Assembly (NCBI GenBank): GCA_015068225.1 | Contig: SVKX01000002.1 | Coordinates: forward strand, 94,674-158,673 | Reading direction: 5' to 3' | Source of the DNA: Oscillospiraceae bacterium | Lineage (GTDB): Bacteria; Bacillota; Clostridia; Oscillospirales; Oscillospiraceae | DNA: 64,000 nucleotides | Part shown: in pieces, positions 15,172 through 24,242 of the stretch | Layout of the letters: the number at the start of each line of letters is the position of its first letter | Position numbering within the stretch: the stretch's first letter is position 1 | The notes under the pieces: generated by a model | What the model was told of the DNA's origin: nothing | Seen by the model: only the letters and a program-made list of their open reading frames with translations | Database searches by the model: none | Made by a program: the position numbers and the translations under genes

Positions 15172-17037
15172 TTATCCCTCCTGGGCAGACTCCCACTGCT
15201 CCATCAGATCCATAAGCACCAATTCTTCTGCTTCTTTTTCTCCCAGCAGACGAGTCAACTCCTGATAATCGGCAGCAGATGCCTCGATCTGCGCATCCAG
15301 CGCAGCGATGACCTGCTCCTGTTTTTCGATCTCCCGCTCCAGCTTGCGAATCAACTTATCCAGCTCTTTTGTGCCGCCTTTAGGCTTTTCCTTTTTGGGT
15401 TTGGTCTGCAGCTGAGGCTGCACTCTAGATGCAGCTTCATGCTCCATAATGGAGCGATACTTGGCATAACCACAGGGAAAATCCCGGATCTTCCCGTCCT
15501 CCAGAAGCCAGATCCGCTCTGCAAATTTTTCAATAAAATAGCGGTCATGGGATACGAAGAGCAAAACACCCTCAAATTCTTCAATCGCCGCTTCGATCCA
15601 TTCCCGAGAGGCTATATCCAAATGGTTGGTGGGCTCGTCCAGGATCAACAAATTTATCTTTTCATCCATCAGCATGCAAAGCCGCAGACGGCTCTGCTCT
15701 CCGCCGGATAGGTTTCCAACTGTCTTGAACACATCCTCACCCTGAAACAGAAATGCGCCTAGACGGTCACGAGCGACCTGAGGCGTGCAGCTCTTTTCAT
15801 AGAGCATTGTGTCGTAAAGTGTGCGCTCCGGATGGGAAAAATGAATGATCTGGGGAAGATATCCCCATTTTACTGTCGGGCCAAACTGGATCTTGCCGCC
15901 GCAGGTTTCCTCTCCCAAAAGGCATTTGATAAAGGTTGATTTTCCGGTTCCGTTGTCACCCAGAATGGCGATCCGCTCGCCGCCTTCCACATGCAAATCC
16001 ACATCGGAAAAGAGTGTTCTGCTGTCAAAAGCCTTGCTGACATTTTTCAGTTTGAATACCACATCGCCGGAAAAGTCCTTCTCTCCAAAGGTGGCCTTCA
16101 TGGTCTTTTCCGTCTTTGGTTTTTCCGTTTTTTTGATGCGCTCCATGCGGTGCTGGATAGACATAGCCCGGCGGTAGAGTGTCCGGTTATTGATACCCCA
16201 GCCCTTCATGCGCTCCACGGTGTAGCCCAGCTGCTTTAGCTTTGCCTGCTCCTGTTCATATTGCTTCAACTGCAGGTCAAAGCGGGCCTGCTTCTCCTCC
16301 ATGTAGAAGGAATAATTTCCGGAGTAAAAAGAGGCATGTCCCTCAGATATCTCAATCACGCGGTCAGCCACCTGATCCAAAAAATACCGGTCATGGGAAA
16401 TGGCAAGCACCGTCCCCTTGAAGCTGTTGATATAACCCTCCAGCCACTCTACACTGCGAAGATCCAGATGGTTCGTAGGCTCATCCAAAAGAAGAATATC
16501 CGTCTTCTCCAGAAGCAGGCGTGCAAGATTGACCCTCGTCTTTTCGCCGCCGGAAAGGCTGTCAAACAGCTGACAGCGCTGCTGCGATGTAATTCCAAGG
16601 CCGTTACAGATCTTATCAACCGAGATATCCATTTCATAGCCGCCGCCGGATTGAAACCGGTTGGAAAGGATGTCATATTCCCGAAGCTGCTCTGGAGTAG
16701 CATCCCGTACCATGGCAATTTCCAGCGCTTCCATCTTTTCCTTTACAGACAGCACATCCTTATATGCAGAGCGAAGTACATCCTCCACTGTAAAGCCTGC
16801 AGGAAAACGGGGAATCTGGGAAATAAGGCCCAGCTTTTTATAAGGATTCACATAGACTTCGCCGTCATCATAATCCATTTGGCCGGTCAGAATGTTAAAA
16901 AGTGTTGTTTTTCCGCAGCCGTTCCTGCCGAGGATCGCAACACACTCCCCCTCCTGGATTTCAAAGCTGAGACCGTCCAGAAGGTTTTCCCCGATCACAA
17001 AAAACTTTGTTAAGTTTTTAACCTGAATATCAATCAT
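15172..17037 (-). CDS. ABC-F family ATPase (translation factor type)
   Basis: 621 residues with two soluble ABC domains and no membrane segments. Domain 1: Walker A 'GRNGCGKTT', signature 'LSGGEKTRV', Walker B 'ILLLDEPTNHLD'. Domain 2: 'GDNGTGKST', 'LSGGEQSRL', 'LLILDEPTNHLD'. The linker between them (about 240-320) and a C-terminal coiled coil (about 545-610) fit the ribosome-binding ABC-F group. Family members act on ribosomes, some giving antibiotic protection; which subfamily this is cannot be told by eye. The ATG at 17037 overlaps the rnmV stop, with GGAG upstream. Confidence 0.93.
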   Translation of the reverse strand: MIDIQVKNLTKFFVIGENLLDGLSFEIQEGECVAILGRNGCGKTTLFNILTGQMDYDDGEVYVNPYKKLGLISQIPRFPAGFTVEDVLRSAYKDVLSVKEKMEALEIAMVRDATPEQLREYDILSNRFQSGGGYEMDISVDKICNGLGITSQQRCQLFDSLSGGEKTRVNLARLLLEKTDILLLDEPTNHLDLRSVEWLEGYINSFKGTVLAISHDRYFLDQVADRVIEISEGHASFYSGNYSFYMEEKQARFDLQLKQYEQEQAKLKQLGYTVERMKGWGINNRTLYRRAMSIQHRMERIKKTEKPKTEKTMKATFGEKDFSGDVVFKLKNVSKAFDSRTLFSDVDLHVEGGERIAILGDNGTGKSTFIKCLLGEETCGGKIQFGPTVKWGYLPQIIHFSHPERTLYDTMLYEKSCTPQVARDRLGAFLFQGEDVFKTVGNLSGGEQSRLRLCMLMDEKINLLILDEPTNHLDIASREWIEAAIEEFEGVLLFVSHDRYFIEKFAERIWLLEDGKIRDFPCGYAKYRSIMEHEAASRVQPQLQTKPKKEKPKGGTKELDKLIRKLEREIEKQEQVIAALDAQIEASAADYQELTRLLGEKEAEELVLMDLMEQWESAQEG

Positions 17038-17629
17038 TTTCATTCTCCAGACTTTGCACCAACCCGGAAAGCTCCTCATAGGTGCAAAGCATATTTAATG
17101 CCTGTAAAAGGGCATTGGCGCTTAAATGGGCCGGAAGATTCAGCCGCTTCATTAGCTGAATACGGCGAAGACTACTTCCCTGACCGCCAGACAGCCCCAG
17201 CTCCATCATATCCTGCTTTGTAATACCGGATGGGGATTTATCTTCCTCGCCCTCAATGGTGGCACCGGCGCTTCTGAGCGATTCCAGAATAATTTCCCGG
17301 GACATACCCTCTACCCCAAGCTTGCCTTCTTTGCCGGCAGTGCGCTTTCTGCGCTCTTTCCCATAGATGTCGGGAATATACGCATGTTTCAGATAACAGG
17401 GGTCAATGGCACTTTTAATGTGATTGCGAATCACAAATCCTGCTCCGTCCGGATCTGTAAATACGATCAGTCCTCTGCGCTCTGCCACAGTCCGCAAAAG
17501 CGAAAGCTGCTGCGGATCCTTAAATAGTGAGAACCCGCCGGTTTCAAAAATCGGCGCATCCACGATTTGAGAAAGTGTGTTCTTGTCGTAGCGGCCTTCC
17601 ACAACGATTGCTTCCCGAATTTTTATCAC
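17030..17629 (-). CDS. rnmV: Ribonuclease M5 (5S rRNA maturation)
   Basis: 199 residues with an N-terminal Toprim domain ('AIVVEGRYDKNTL' and 'IVFTDPDGAG', the Glu and DxD of the active site). The Firmicute-specific RNase M5 cuts precursor 5S rRNA with L18 as cofactor. It starts with GTG at 17629, overlapping the holA stop by 4 nt (GTGA), and its own stop overlaps the ABC-F start, so the three are translationally coupled. Confidence 0.93.
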   Translation of the reverse strand: MIKIREAIVVEGRYDKNTLSQIVDAPIFETGGFSLFKDPQQLSLLRTVAERRGLIVFTDPDGAGFVIRNHIKSAIDPCYLKHAYIPDIYGKERRKRTAGKEGKLGVEGMSREIILESLRSAGATIEGEEDKSPSGITKQDMMELGLSGGQGSSLRRIQLMKRLNLPAHLSANALLQALNMLCTYEELSGLVQSLENEND

Positions 17630-18669
17630 ACGCGTGCCTCCTGTGCAAGCTGAAGCACAAGAAGCTCCAGAAGTCTTTCAGGCTCATCAAAGGATGTTTT
17701 CATCCGGAAATCGGTTTCCAATATCAGTTCCGACGCCTTTTTATAAAACTCAGGTTTAAATCTGCGGGCTGCCTCCATGGCCTTACGGGCAGGATAATCT
17801 TTCATGCCGGTAAGTTTCATCAAATCGGCAGTACCTTTGCCGTTGTCCAGCAAAACCCTGGCAGCGGACAACCGGCGGAAGTGGCCGCCTATTACACCTA
17901 GAATGGAAATCGGGTCATTTTGCATTTTCAGAAGCTGCTGTAATTTTTGAAGTGCGGCAGTAAAATCCTGCCGTCCCAGCAGATCCGACATTTGATAAAC
18001 AACAGCATCCATAACAGGCTCGGTTACGGCATCGATATCCGACTTAACGATCATATCCGCACCGGAATATGCGCATATTTTACCAATCTCCCCTGCCAGC
18101 GTTGTCATCGTTCCGCCGGTGATATCAATCAGATAGGCACACAGATCATTGGAGATCCGCTTTCCCCGCGCGCCAAAGTGACGGGCCACCCATGCCATCA
18201 GATCCTTCATCTCCTGTTTTGGAAATTCAACGATCTGCGCGTTGGAAGATATAGCATCCCAAATGCTTTTCATCCGCTTATCCGGATTCCACGAAACGGT
18301 CTCATAGGTAAATACAACCGTACAATATTCCGGAACATCCATCAAAGTCTCAGCAATTTTGTTTCTATCCGCTTCCGGGAGCTTGAATAAGTCAATATCA
18401 TCCACCTGCACCATGGTATTTTCTGCCATCATGGGCAAGTTTTCCACCGCATCCACAAAGTCCTGCACGGAGAAAGTTTCACCGGTCATGCGATGGAAAT
18501 TAAAGGATTCCGTCAAATCCTCGATGAGGATCTTTTTCAACTGTCCGAGGTAATGATTCAGGAGAAAGATTTCTTCACCATGAAAAATGTACAGCCTGTC
18601 CGGTGTTTTCGCCTTTAGCGCAGCCTTCAGCTGCTGCAAGCCAGTATCTGTTTCTTTATACTGCGCCAT
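17626..18669 (-). CDS. holA: DNA polymerase III subunit delta
   Basis: 347 residues. The N-terminus 'RLYIFHGEEIFLLNHYLGQLK' matches the delta-subunit start, followed by the AAA+-like middle and a C-terminal collar domain. It opens the sliding clamp inside the clamp loader. AGGAGGTGACACC supports the ATG at 18669. It follows comEC by 4 nt, the common clostridial order comEC-holA. Confidence 0.93.
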   Translation of the reverse strand: MAQYKETDTGLQQLKAALKAKTPDRLYIFHGEEIFLLNHYLGQLKKILIEDLTESFNFHRMTGETFSVQDFVDAVENLPMMAENTMVQVDDIDLFKLPEADRNKIAETLMDVPEYCTVVFTYETVSWNPDKRMKSIWDAISSNAQIVEFPKQEMKDLMAWVARHFGARGKRISNDLCAYLIDITGGTMTTLAGEIGKICAYSGADMIVKSDIDAVTEPVMDAVVYQMSDLLGRQDFTAALQKLQQLLKMQNDPISILGVIGGHFRRLSAARVLLDNGKGTADLMKLTGMKDYPARKAMEAARRFKPEFYKKASELILETDFRMKTSFDEPERLLELLVLQLAQEARV

Positions 18670-18673
18670 GGTG

Positions 18674-20926
18674 TCACCTCCTGAAAATAATTGTCCCATT
18701 TTGATCTGTTCGGTAAATATGGGCACCGTATTTTTGGACCCTGTCCAGCAGAGAATCCGCTGGATGACCGTACCTGTTGTTACGACCAACAGAGATCAGC
18801 ACATATTCCGGCATCGTCTCCGTGAGCAGCTTGTCTCCTGTGGAGCTTGCCGAGCCATGATGCCCTGCAATCAAAACCTCAAGCTTTGGGAGCTGCGCCT
18901 TGTGCAAAAGCAGCATTTCACCCAATGTGCCTCTGTCACCTGTTATCAGTATATCACAGTTTTCTGTTTGGAACAAGACACACATACTGCTTTCATTGCC
19001 CATATTTCTGCTATCTGGTGCATATAAGGTCAATTTCGACTGTCCAAATGCGAGGAGCAGATCTTCCTTAACATATACAGGCTTGGAGCTGCTGTGTGAT
19101 TCAATCTCTAAACCGACAGCATTTTCATCAAGAATGTCCGGCAGAAAAACAGTATCTGCCTGAATTCTCGTCAAAAGATAGGATATGCCACCGGCATGAT
19201 CCGCATCGAAATGCGTCACAATTATGCCATCCAGCCTGCTTATCCCCTGACTCAGAAGTGTTTCTGTAGCCAGATCTGCCGATTTAGTGGCACTGTCACC
19301 GCCGCAATCTACCAGAAAGCTCCGGCCCTCACTTTGCAGCAAAACACACTGGCCCTGCCCCACGTCCAGAACCGTTACCCTGCACTCGTCCAGAAGTGGC
19401 TCGGCCCATGCTGCCACCAGAGAAGCGCATAAAGTAATTGCTGTACAGCAGAACATAAGTAGAACCGGTTTCTTTTTTATGCATAAGAAGACCGCCAGCA
19501 TAAGGTATGTAAAAACAAGCCAAATGACAATATATTGGCTCTGGGTATACACCGCTGCAAAGGGAAGTTTGGATATCATCTTTGCAGTAACCAGCACAAA
19601 ATAGATCAGATATGTGACGACCGCTGCAGCAACAGCAGAAAGTTGCATAAATACCAGACTCAAGAGAATGCAGAAAACAATTCCATAGAAAACATATGTC
19701 ACAAGCCACACGACCAAAAGATTCGTCACCAGACTCACAAGGCTCACAGTTCCAAAGTATATCGCTACCAAGGGTATTGTGATGACTGACGCACTTAAGC
19801 TAATGGATATAGAGCCGGCAAACCAACGCTTTAATCTTGCAATGACAGACTTTCCTTTGGCGCTGCCCAGTCTCTTGTCATCCAGAAGCCAGCCATGTAT
19901 CCTGTGGGAAAACAGAAAAATACCGATCATACAGCCAACAGAGAGCTGAAAGCTGATGGAAATCACTACCATCGGATTCACCACAACCATGACAAGGGCA
20001 GCCGCTCCCAACGCTGTGGGTGGGTCATACTCCCGGTTCAAAAGTGTTGCCAAGAGCATCAGGCACTGCATAATACAGGCCCTTGTGACAGAGGGACTAA
20101 AACCCGCTACCGCAGCAAACAGGATCAGCACCGGAATACCCACCAATGTGGATAAGACACGTCTTTTCAGAAAAACAGTGTGCAAAAGAGTAAAAAGAAT
20201 GGTGACATGAAGTCCGGATACCGCAATAATATGGCTGATTCCGCTGACCTTAAATGCCGTGTTCATTTCGTAATCTATACCAGACCGGTCACCGACTAAA
20301 AGGGCCTTTGCAAATGCAGCCGCATCCTCAGGAAATAATTCGTCGATCCGCTGGGTGATCATTCTTCTTAGTACAGCCGGATAACGAAACATGGAGACTT
20401 CTTTTTCCTCAGAAAGTACCAGATCACCCTGTTGATAGGCAAGCAGATATATGCCCTCGCCTCTGTGGTAGGTAGCCTCTTCTAATCCGCCCTCTGATGT
20501 AAAGCGGAAGCGAAAAGTTCCCTCTATGACCGTTCCAGGCATAAGCTGCTTTTCTTCATCCAGATACGCGACCACCTGATAGTCTTTGCCGTTAACTGTT
20601 ATTTTTCCCTCAGCGGTGCAGCCATAGGAGTTCGCACGGCTAAAATCAGTCAGCTCGATCTGTACATTCTGTGTCTTTCCGTCCAGGGCACGGGCATCCA
20701 TCAAGTGGACAGAATCATACAGGCAAAACCAGCAGATACCAACAGAAAAAGAAAACACAAGCAATGTCACGATTTTTGCCGCCTTGTGGCCGTGGAAAAG
20801 AAAGAATCCCACAAGAGAACACGTACCAATGCACACGGCCAGCCATAAAGGGGTCACCCTATAAAAATATGCATTCAGGATGCAGGCTCCACAAAAACCT
20901 GCACTAAACCACATTAACTTTCGCAA
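18674..20926 (-). CDS. comEC: DNA internalisation competence protein ComEC/Rec2
   Basis: 750 residues. An N-terminal DUF4131 region with membrane segments and an OB-like loop is followed by the Competence membrane domain (about 215-480, ten or so segments) and a C-terminal metallo-beta-lactamase fold with 'THFDADHAGG' (about 565-575) and 'GHHGSASS'. It forms the inner-membrane channel for single-stranded DNA uptake. The start is TTG at 20926 with GAGGAG at 9 nt; an ATG at 20914 is possible. No comEA is adjacent. Confidence 0.93.
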   Translation of the reverse strand: MRKLMWFSAGFCGACILNAYFYRVTPLWLAVCIGTCSLVGFFLFHGHKAAKIVTLLVFSFSVGICWFCLYDSVHLMDARALDGKTQNVQIELTDFSRANSYGCTAEGKITVNGKDYQVVAYLDEEKQLMPGTVIEGTFRFRFTSEGGLEEATYHRGEGIYLLAYQQGDLVLSEEKEVSMFRYPAVLRRMITQRIDELFPEDAAAFAKALLVGDRSGIDYEMNTAFKVSGISHIIAVSGLHVTILFTLLHTVFLKRRVLSTLVGIPVLILFAAVAGFSPSVTRACIMQCLMLLATLLNREYDPPTALGAAALVMVVVNPMVVISISFQLSVGCMIGIFLFSHRIHGWLLDDKRLGSAKGKSVIARLKRWFAGSISISLSASVITIPLVAIYFGTVSLVSLVTNLLVVWLVTYVFYGIVFCILLSLVFMQLSAVAAAVVTYLIYFVLVTAKMISKLPFAAVYTQSQYIVIWLVFTYLMLAVFLCIKKKPVLLMFCCTAITLCASLVAAWAEPLLDECRVTVLDVGQGQCVLLQSEGRSFLVDCGGDSATKSADLATETLLSQGISRLDGIIVTHFDADHAGGISYLLTRIQADTVFLPDILDENAVGLEIESHSSSKPVYVKEDLLLAFGQSKLTLYAPDSRNMGNESSMCVLFQTENCDILITGDRGTLGEMLLLHKAQLPKLEVLIAGHHGSASSTGDKLLTETMPEYVLISVGRNNRYGHPADSLLDRVQKYGAHIYRTDQNGTIIFRR

Positions 20927-20947
20927 ATTCTATATCTCCTCAAAAAA

Positions 20948-20971
20948 GGGCGCTGCCAAAAGGCAGCGCCC
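20948..20971 (-). terminator. Terminator after alaS
   Basis: A 10-bp stem GGGCGCTGCC/GGCAGCGCCC with a four-base loop; TTTTTT follows on the minus strand, 20 bp before the comEC start. Confidence 0.9.
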
Positions 20972-20978
20972 TAAATGA

Positions 20979-23618
20979 TCAGTTCAGCTTGGAAGAGACA
21001 AAATCGTCTACCAAAGCCAGTGCATTGTCCATCTTTGTAACATCCTTGCCACCGCCCATGGCGCTGTCAGGCTTTCCGCCGCCGCTGCCGCCGCAGGCAG
21101 TACAAACAAGCTTTACAAGATCACCGGCCTTAATGCCTCTGGCAACCGCATCCTTACCGCAGACAGCCAGGAATGTGATCTTCTCGCCATTGGTGCTGGC
21201 AAGAACTGCAGCAACTGTGCTGTCCTTGTCCCGAAGCATATCGCCCATCTGGCGGAGCTTATTGGCATCGGCATCTGCAACAGCTACGGTAAGAACCTTC
21301 AGATCGCCAATATTGTGGGCACCAAACAGGAAACGTTCCACTTCTCCGGATGCTTCCTTAGCCTTGAATGTCTCAATAGCACGCTTCAGGTTCTTGATCT
21401 CTTCCACCTGGGTAGCGATCTTATCATTCAGCTCTGTGGGCTTTGCCTTCAGCATGGAGGCTGCGGTATACAGACGCTCCCGGTTTTTCATCATCTCTGC
21501 CATGCAGGCTTTGCCGGTCACAGCCTCGATTCGACGCACACCGGATGCAACGCTGCCTTCGCTATCAATCAGGAACGGTCCTACCTTTGCGGTATTGTCC
21601 AAATGGGTACCGCCGCAAAGCTCAATGGAATACCCGCCCATATTGACCACACGGACTGTATCGCCATATTTCTCGCTAAACAAAGCTGTAGCGCCCAGCT
21701 TTTTGGCTTCCTCGATGGGCATTTCCCGGGTATCAATGGAATAACCCTCCAGCACCGCAGACTGCACCAATGCATCTACCTTGGCCAGTTCTTCTGCTGT
21801 TAGCGCACTGTAATGGGTAAAGTCAAAGCGCAGACGGTCGGGCTCTACAAGGGAGCCTGCCTGATGGACATGATCACCCAGAACACTTACAAGTGCCTTC
21901 TGCAGCAGATGGGTTGCGGAGTGGGCACGCATGATGGCCTTGCGGCGTTCCACATCAATGCTTGCACATACAATATCGTCCACCTTGATGGTGCCGGTAT
22001 TGAGCTTACCATAGTGCAGATACTTACCGCCCTTATCCTTTTGGACATTGGAAACCTCAAAACGGCTGTCGCCAACCAGAATCCAGCCATGGTCGGCTGT
22101 TTGACCGCCCATTTCCGCATAGAAAGGTGTCTTATCCAGCACCAGAATACCGCTCTCACCACCGGCAATGGACCCTGTGACTTCTTCACCAACACAAACA
22201 GCCAGAACCTTTGCCTCACAGCTGTTCACGCTGTAGCCGACAAAATTCGTGGGAGTATTGTCAAGGCCCAGATCAATACCTGCCCAGCCCAGATCGCCCA
22301 TCTTCTTGCGATCTTCACGGGCGCGGTTGCGCTGCTCTTCTCTGCAGGCAATATATCTGTCCATATCTACGGTCATGCCCTCGTCTTCCAGCATTTCAAC
22401 AGTCAAATCAATGGGGAAGCCATAGGTATCAGACAGCAGGAATGCATCCTCGCCGGAGAATACACGCTCCCCTTTTGCCTTATGCTCGGCAAGCTTGTCA
22501 CTGAAAATGCGCATACCGGTGTCGATGGTCTTGGCAAAGGACTCCTCTTCTGTCAGAACGGACTTGATGATATAGTCCGCCCGCTCACGAAGATAGCCGT
22601 AATGGCTCTCATTCTCCTGCACAACGGTTTCTACCACCTGATACAGGAAGGGCTTCTTCACACCAAGGAGTCTGCCATGACGGGCAGCCCGACGCAGCAG
22701 CCGGCGCAGAACGTAGCCACGGCCCTCATTGGTGGGACGGACACCGTCGGCGATCATAAAGGTAGATGCGCGAATATGGTCGGTAATAACACGCAGGGAA
22801 ACGTCGGTCTTGTCACTCTGGCCATAGGAAGCACCGGTAATAGATGTCACCTTATTGGTGATATTCATGACGGTGTCTACATCAAACAGGCTGTTTACAT
22901 CCTGACACACAACTGCCAGACGCTCAAGACCCATACCGGTATCGATATTCTTCTGTACCAGTTCGGTGTAATTGCCCTGTCCGTCGTTATCAAACTGGGA
23001 GAACACATTGTTCCACACTTCCATGAAACGGTCGCATTCACAACCGACCTTACAATCGGGACTGCCGCAGCCATACTTTTCGCCACGATCATAATAAACC
23101 TCGCTGCAAGGACCGCAGGGACCGGAGCCATGCTCCCAGAAGTTGTCAGATTTGCCAAAGCGGAAGATCCGTTCAGCAGAAACGCCGATCTCCTTGTTCC
23201 AGATCTCAAAGGCCTCTTCGTCATTTTCGTAGATAGAAGGATACAGACGGTCTTCTTCCAGACCTACTACCTTGGTCAAAAATTCCCAGCACCAGCTAAT
23301 GGCTTCGTGCTTGAAATAATCGCCAAAGGAGAAGTTGCCCAGCATTTCAAAATAAGTGCCGTGGCGGGCGGTTTTGCCAATGTTTTCAATGTCACCGGTA
23401 CGGATGCACTTCTGGCAGGTGCAGACCCGGCGACGGGGGGGCTCTACCTCACCCTTAAAATAGGGCTTCATGGGGGCCATGCCGGAATTGATCAGAAGCA
23501 GGGACTGATCATTCTGGGGGATCAGGGAAAAGCTGGGAAGGCGAAGATGTCCCTTGCTCTCGAAAAAGCTTAAAAACATCTCCCGAAGTTCGTTTACGCC
23601 ATAAGGTTTTTTACTCAT
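20979..23618 (-). CDS. alaS: Alanyl-tRNA synthetase
   Basis: 879 residues. The class II catalytic core begins 'FLSFFESKGHLRLPSFSLIP' and contains 'HGTYFEMLGNFSFGDYFK'. The editing domain has the zinc ligands in 'HSATHLLQKAL' and 'CGGTHLDNT', and a DHHA1 C-terminal domain follows. GGAGG lies 9 nt before the ATG at 23618, better than the nearer in-frame ATG at 23624. Expression is controlled by the T-box leader upstream. Confidence 0.97.
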   Translation of the reverse strand: MSKKPYGVNELREMFLSFFESKGHLRLPSFSLIPQNDQSLLLINSGMAPMKPYFKGEVEPPRRRVCTCQKCIRTGDIENIGKTARHGTYFEMLGNFSFGDYFKHEAISWCWEFLTKVVGLEEDRLYPSIYENDEEAFEIWNKEIGVSAERIFRFGKSDNFWEHGSGPCGPCSEVYYDRGEKYGCGSPDCKVGCECDRFMEVWNNVFSQFDNDGQGNYTELVQKNIDTGMGLERLAVVCQDVNSLFDVDTVMNITNKVTSITGASYGQSDKTDVSLRVITDHIRASTFMIADGVRPTNEGRGYVLRRLLRRAARHGRLLGVKKPFLYQVVETVVQENESHYGYLRERADYIIKSVLTEEESFAKTIDTGMRIFSDKLAEHKAKGERVFSGEDAFLLSDTYGFPIDLTVEMLEDEGMTVDMDRYIACREEQRNRAREDRKKMGDLGWAGIDLGLDNTPTNFVGYSVNSCEAKVLAVCVGEEVTGSIAGGESGILVLDKTPFYAEMGGQTADHGWILVGDSRFEVSNVQKDKGGKYLHYGKLNTGTIKVDDIVCASIDVERRKAIMRAHSATHLLQKALVSVLGDHVHQAGSLVEPDRLRFDFTHYSALTAEELAKVDALVQSAVLEGYSIDTREMPIEEAKKLGATALFSEKYGDTVRVVNMGGYSIELCGGTHLDNTAKVGPFLIDSEGSVASGVRRIEAVTGKACMAEMMKNRERLYTAASMLKAKPTELNDKIATQVEEIKNLKRAIETFKAKEASGEVERFLFGAHNIGDLKVLTVAVADADANKLRQMGDMLRDKDSTVAAVLASTNGEKITFLAVCGKDAVARGIKAGDLVKLVCTACGGSGGGKPDSAMGGGKDVTKMDNALALVDDFVSSKLN

Positions 23619-23640
23619 ATTCATATACCTCCAAAAATTT

Positions 23641-23875
23641 GCGGGCAAAAATAAACACCCCACCCCAGACATAGGGGCGAGGCTAGTCGCGGTACCACCC
23701 TAATTTACCAAAAACGGCATCTTAGCTGCTCTGTAACGGGAGCACCCGTCCCGGTCATCCCGGGCGACGCAGGAAGTGGCCTGCAGAAAAGATCCTGAGG
23801 GGCTCTCACCATTCCCCTTTCGCTGAAGGAATCCTAACCTGCTTTGTTTCCGCAATGTCTTTGCATATCGAAAAT
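23641..23875 (-). promoter_or_regulatory. T-box leader (alanine) controlling alaS
   Basis: The minus-strand leader carries the T-box sequence AGGGTGGTACCGCG (23701-23688). Upstream is a long Stem I with apical 'TGGTGAGAGCC', and downstream a terminator-like CGCCCC/GGGGTG stem with TTTATTTTT. A GCC followed by A at about 23780-23778, in the lower 3' side of Stem I, is the likely specifier codon for alanine. Uncharged tRNA-Ala would stabilise the antiterminator. Confidence 0.92.
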
Positions 23876-23903
23876 ATTCTATCACAAAAGACAGAAAAGT
23901 CAA
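23876..23903 (-). promoter_or_regulatory. Promoter of the T-box-alaS transcript
   Basis: On the minus strand TTGACT, a 16-bp spacer and TAGAAT, immediately before the T-box Stem I. Confidence 0.7.
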
Positions 23904-23941
23904 TGATTATTCAAAGAAAAAACCCATTATTTCAATGAAAA

Positions 23942-23969
23942 ATGCGGACCGCATAACCGCGGTCCGCAT
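23942..23969 (-). terminator. Terminator after the pepF-associated small gene
   Basis: A perfect 11-bp stem ATGCGGACCGC/GCGGTCCGCAT with a T5 tract on the minus strand. Confidence 0.85.
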
Positions 23970-23974
23970 GGGAT

Positions 23975-24241
23975 TCAAATATTGGATTCCAGCCATTTTT
24001 TCATGGCCGAGCGTCCCTCTTCCGTCATGGGAAAACGGGACTCTCCCTCCATGCTGCTCTTTTCATAGCAGAAAAGTCCATGCCAATACTGGACAAAGAT
24101 GGTGCTCTTCTCAAAGTCCACTTCCTTTGCCGTTGCCATTACAACCTCCGGAACTGCGCGGAAACGAAACAGACCGCTCGAACCGGTAAATATATTGTTC
24201 ATGGCAAAGGTGTGAAGGGTGGGAATAAACAGGTCCGCCAT
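23975..24241 (-). CDS. Small protein of unknown function downstream of pepF
   Basis: 88 residues, starting MADLFIPTLHTFAMNNIFTG and ending in a basic helix 'EEGRSAMKKWLESNI'. There is no signal peptide or membrane segment; the middle 'DFEKSTIFVQYWHGLFCYEK' looks like a beta-rich core. Its ATG lies one base after the pepF stop, and it ends at a strong terminator, so it is co-transcribed with the peptidase. I do not recognise the family. Confidence 0.7.
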   Translation of the reverse strand: MADLFIPTLHTFAMNNIFTGSSGLFRFRAVPEVVMATAKEVDFEKSTIFVQYWHGLFCYEKSSMEGESRFPMTEEGRSAMKKWLESNI

Positions 24242-24242
24242 C

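Noticed and set aside
21813..23573. A 586-codon open frame on the plus strand
   Set aside because: It is fully antisense to alaS, has no ribosome site and no recognisable domain. It arises from codon bias of the real gene.
23700..23903. A 67-codon ORF on the minus strand
   Set aside because: It lies within the T-box leader of alaS, where RNA structure explains the sequence.
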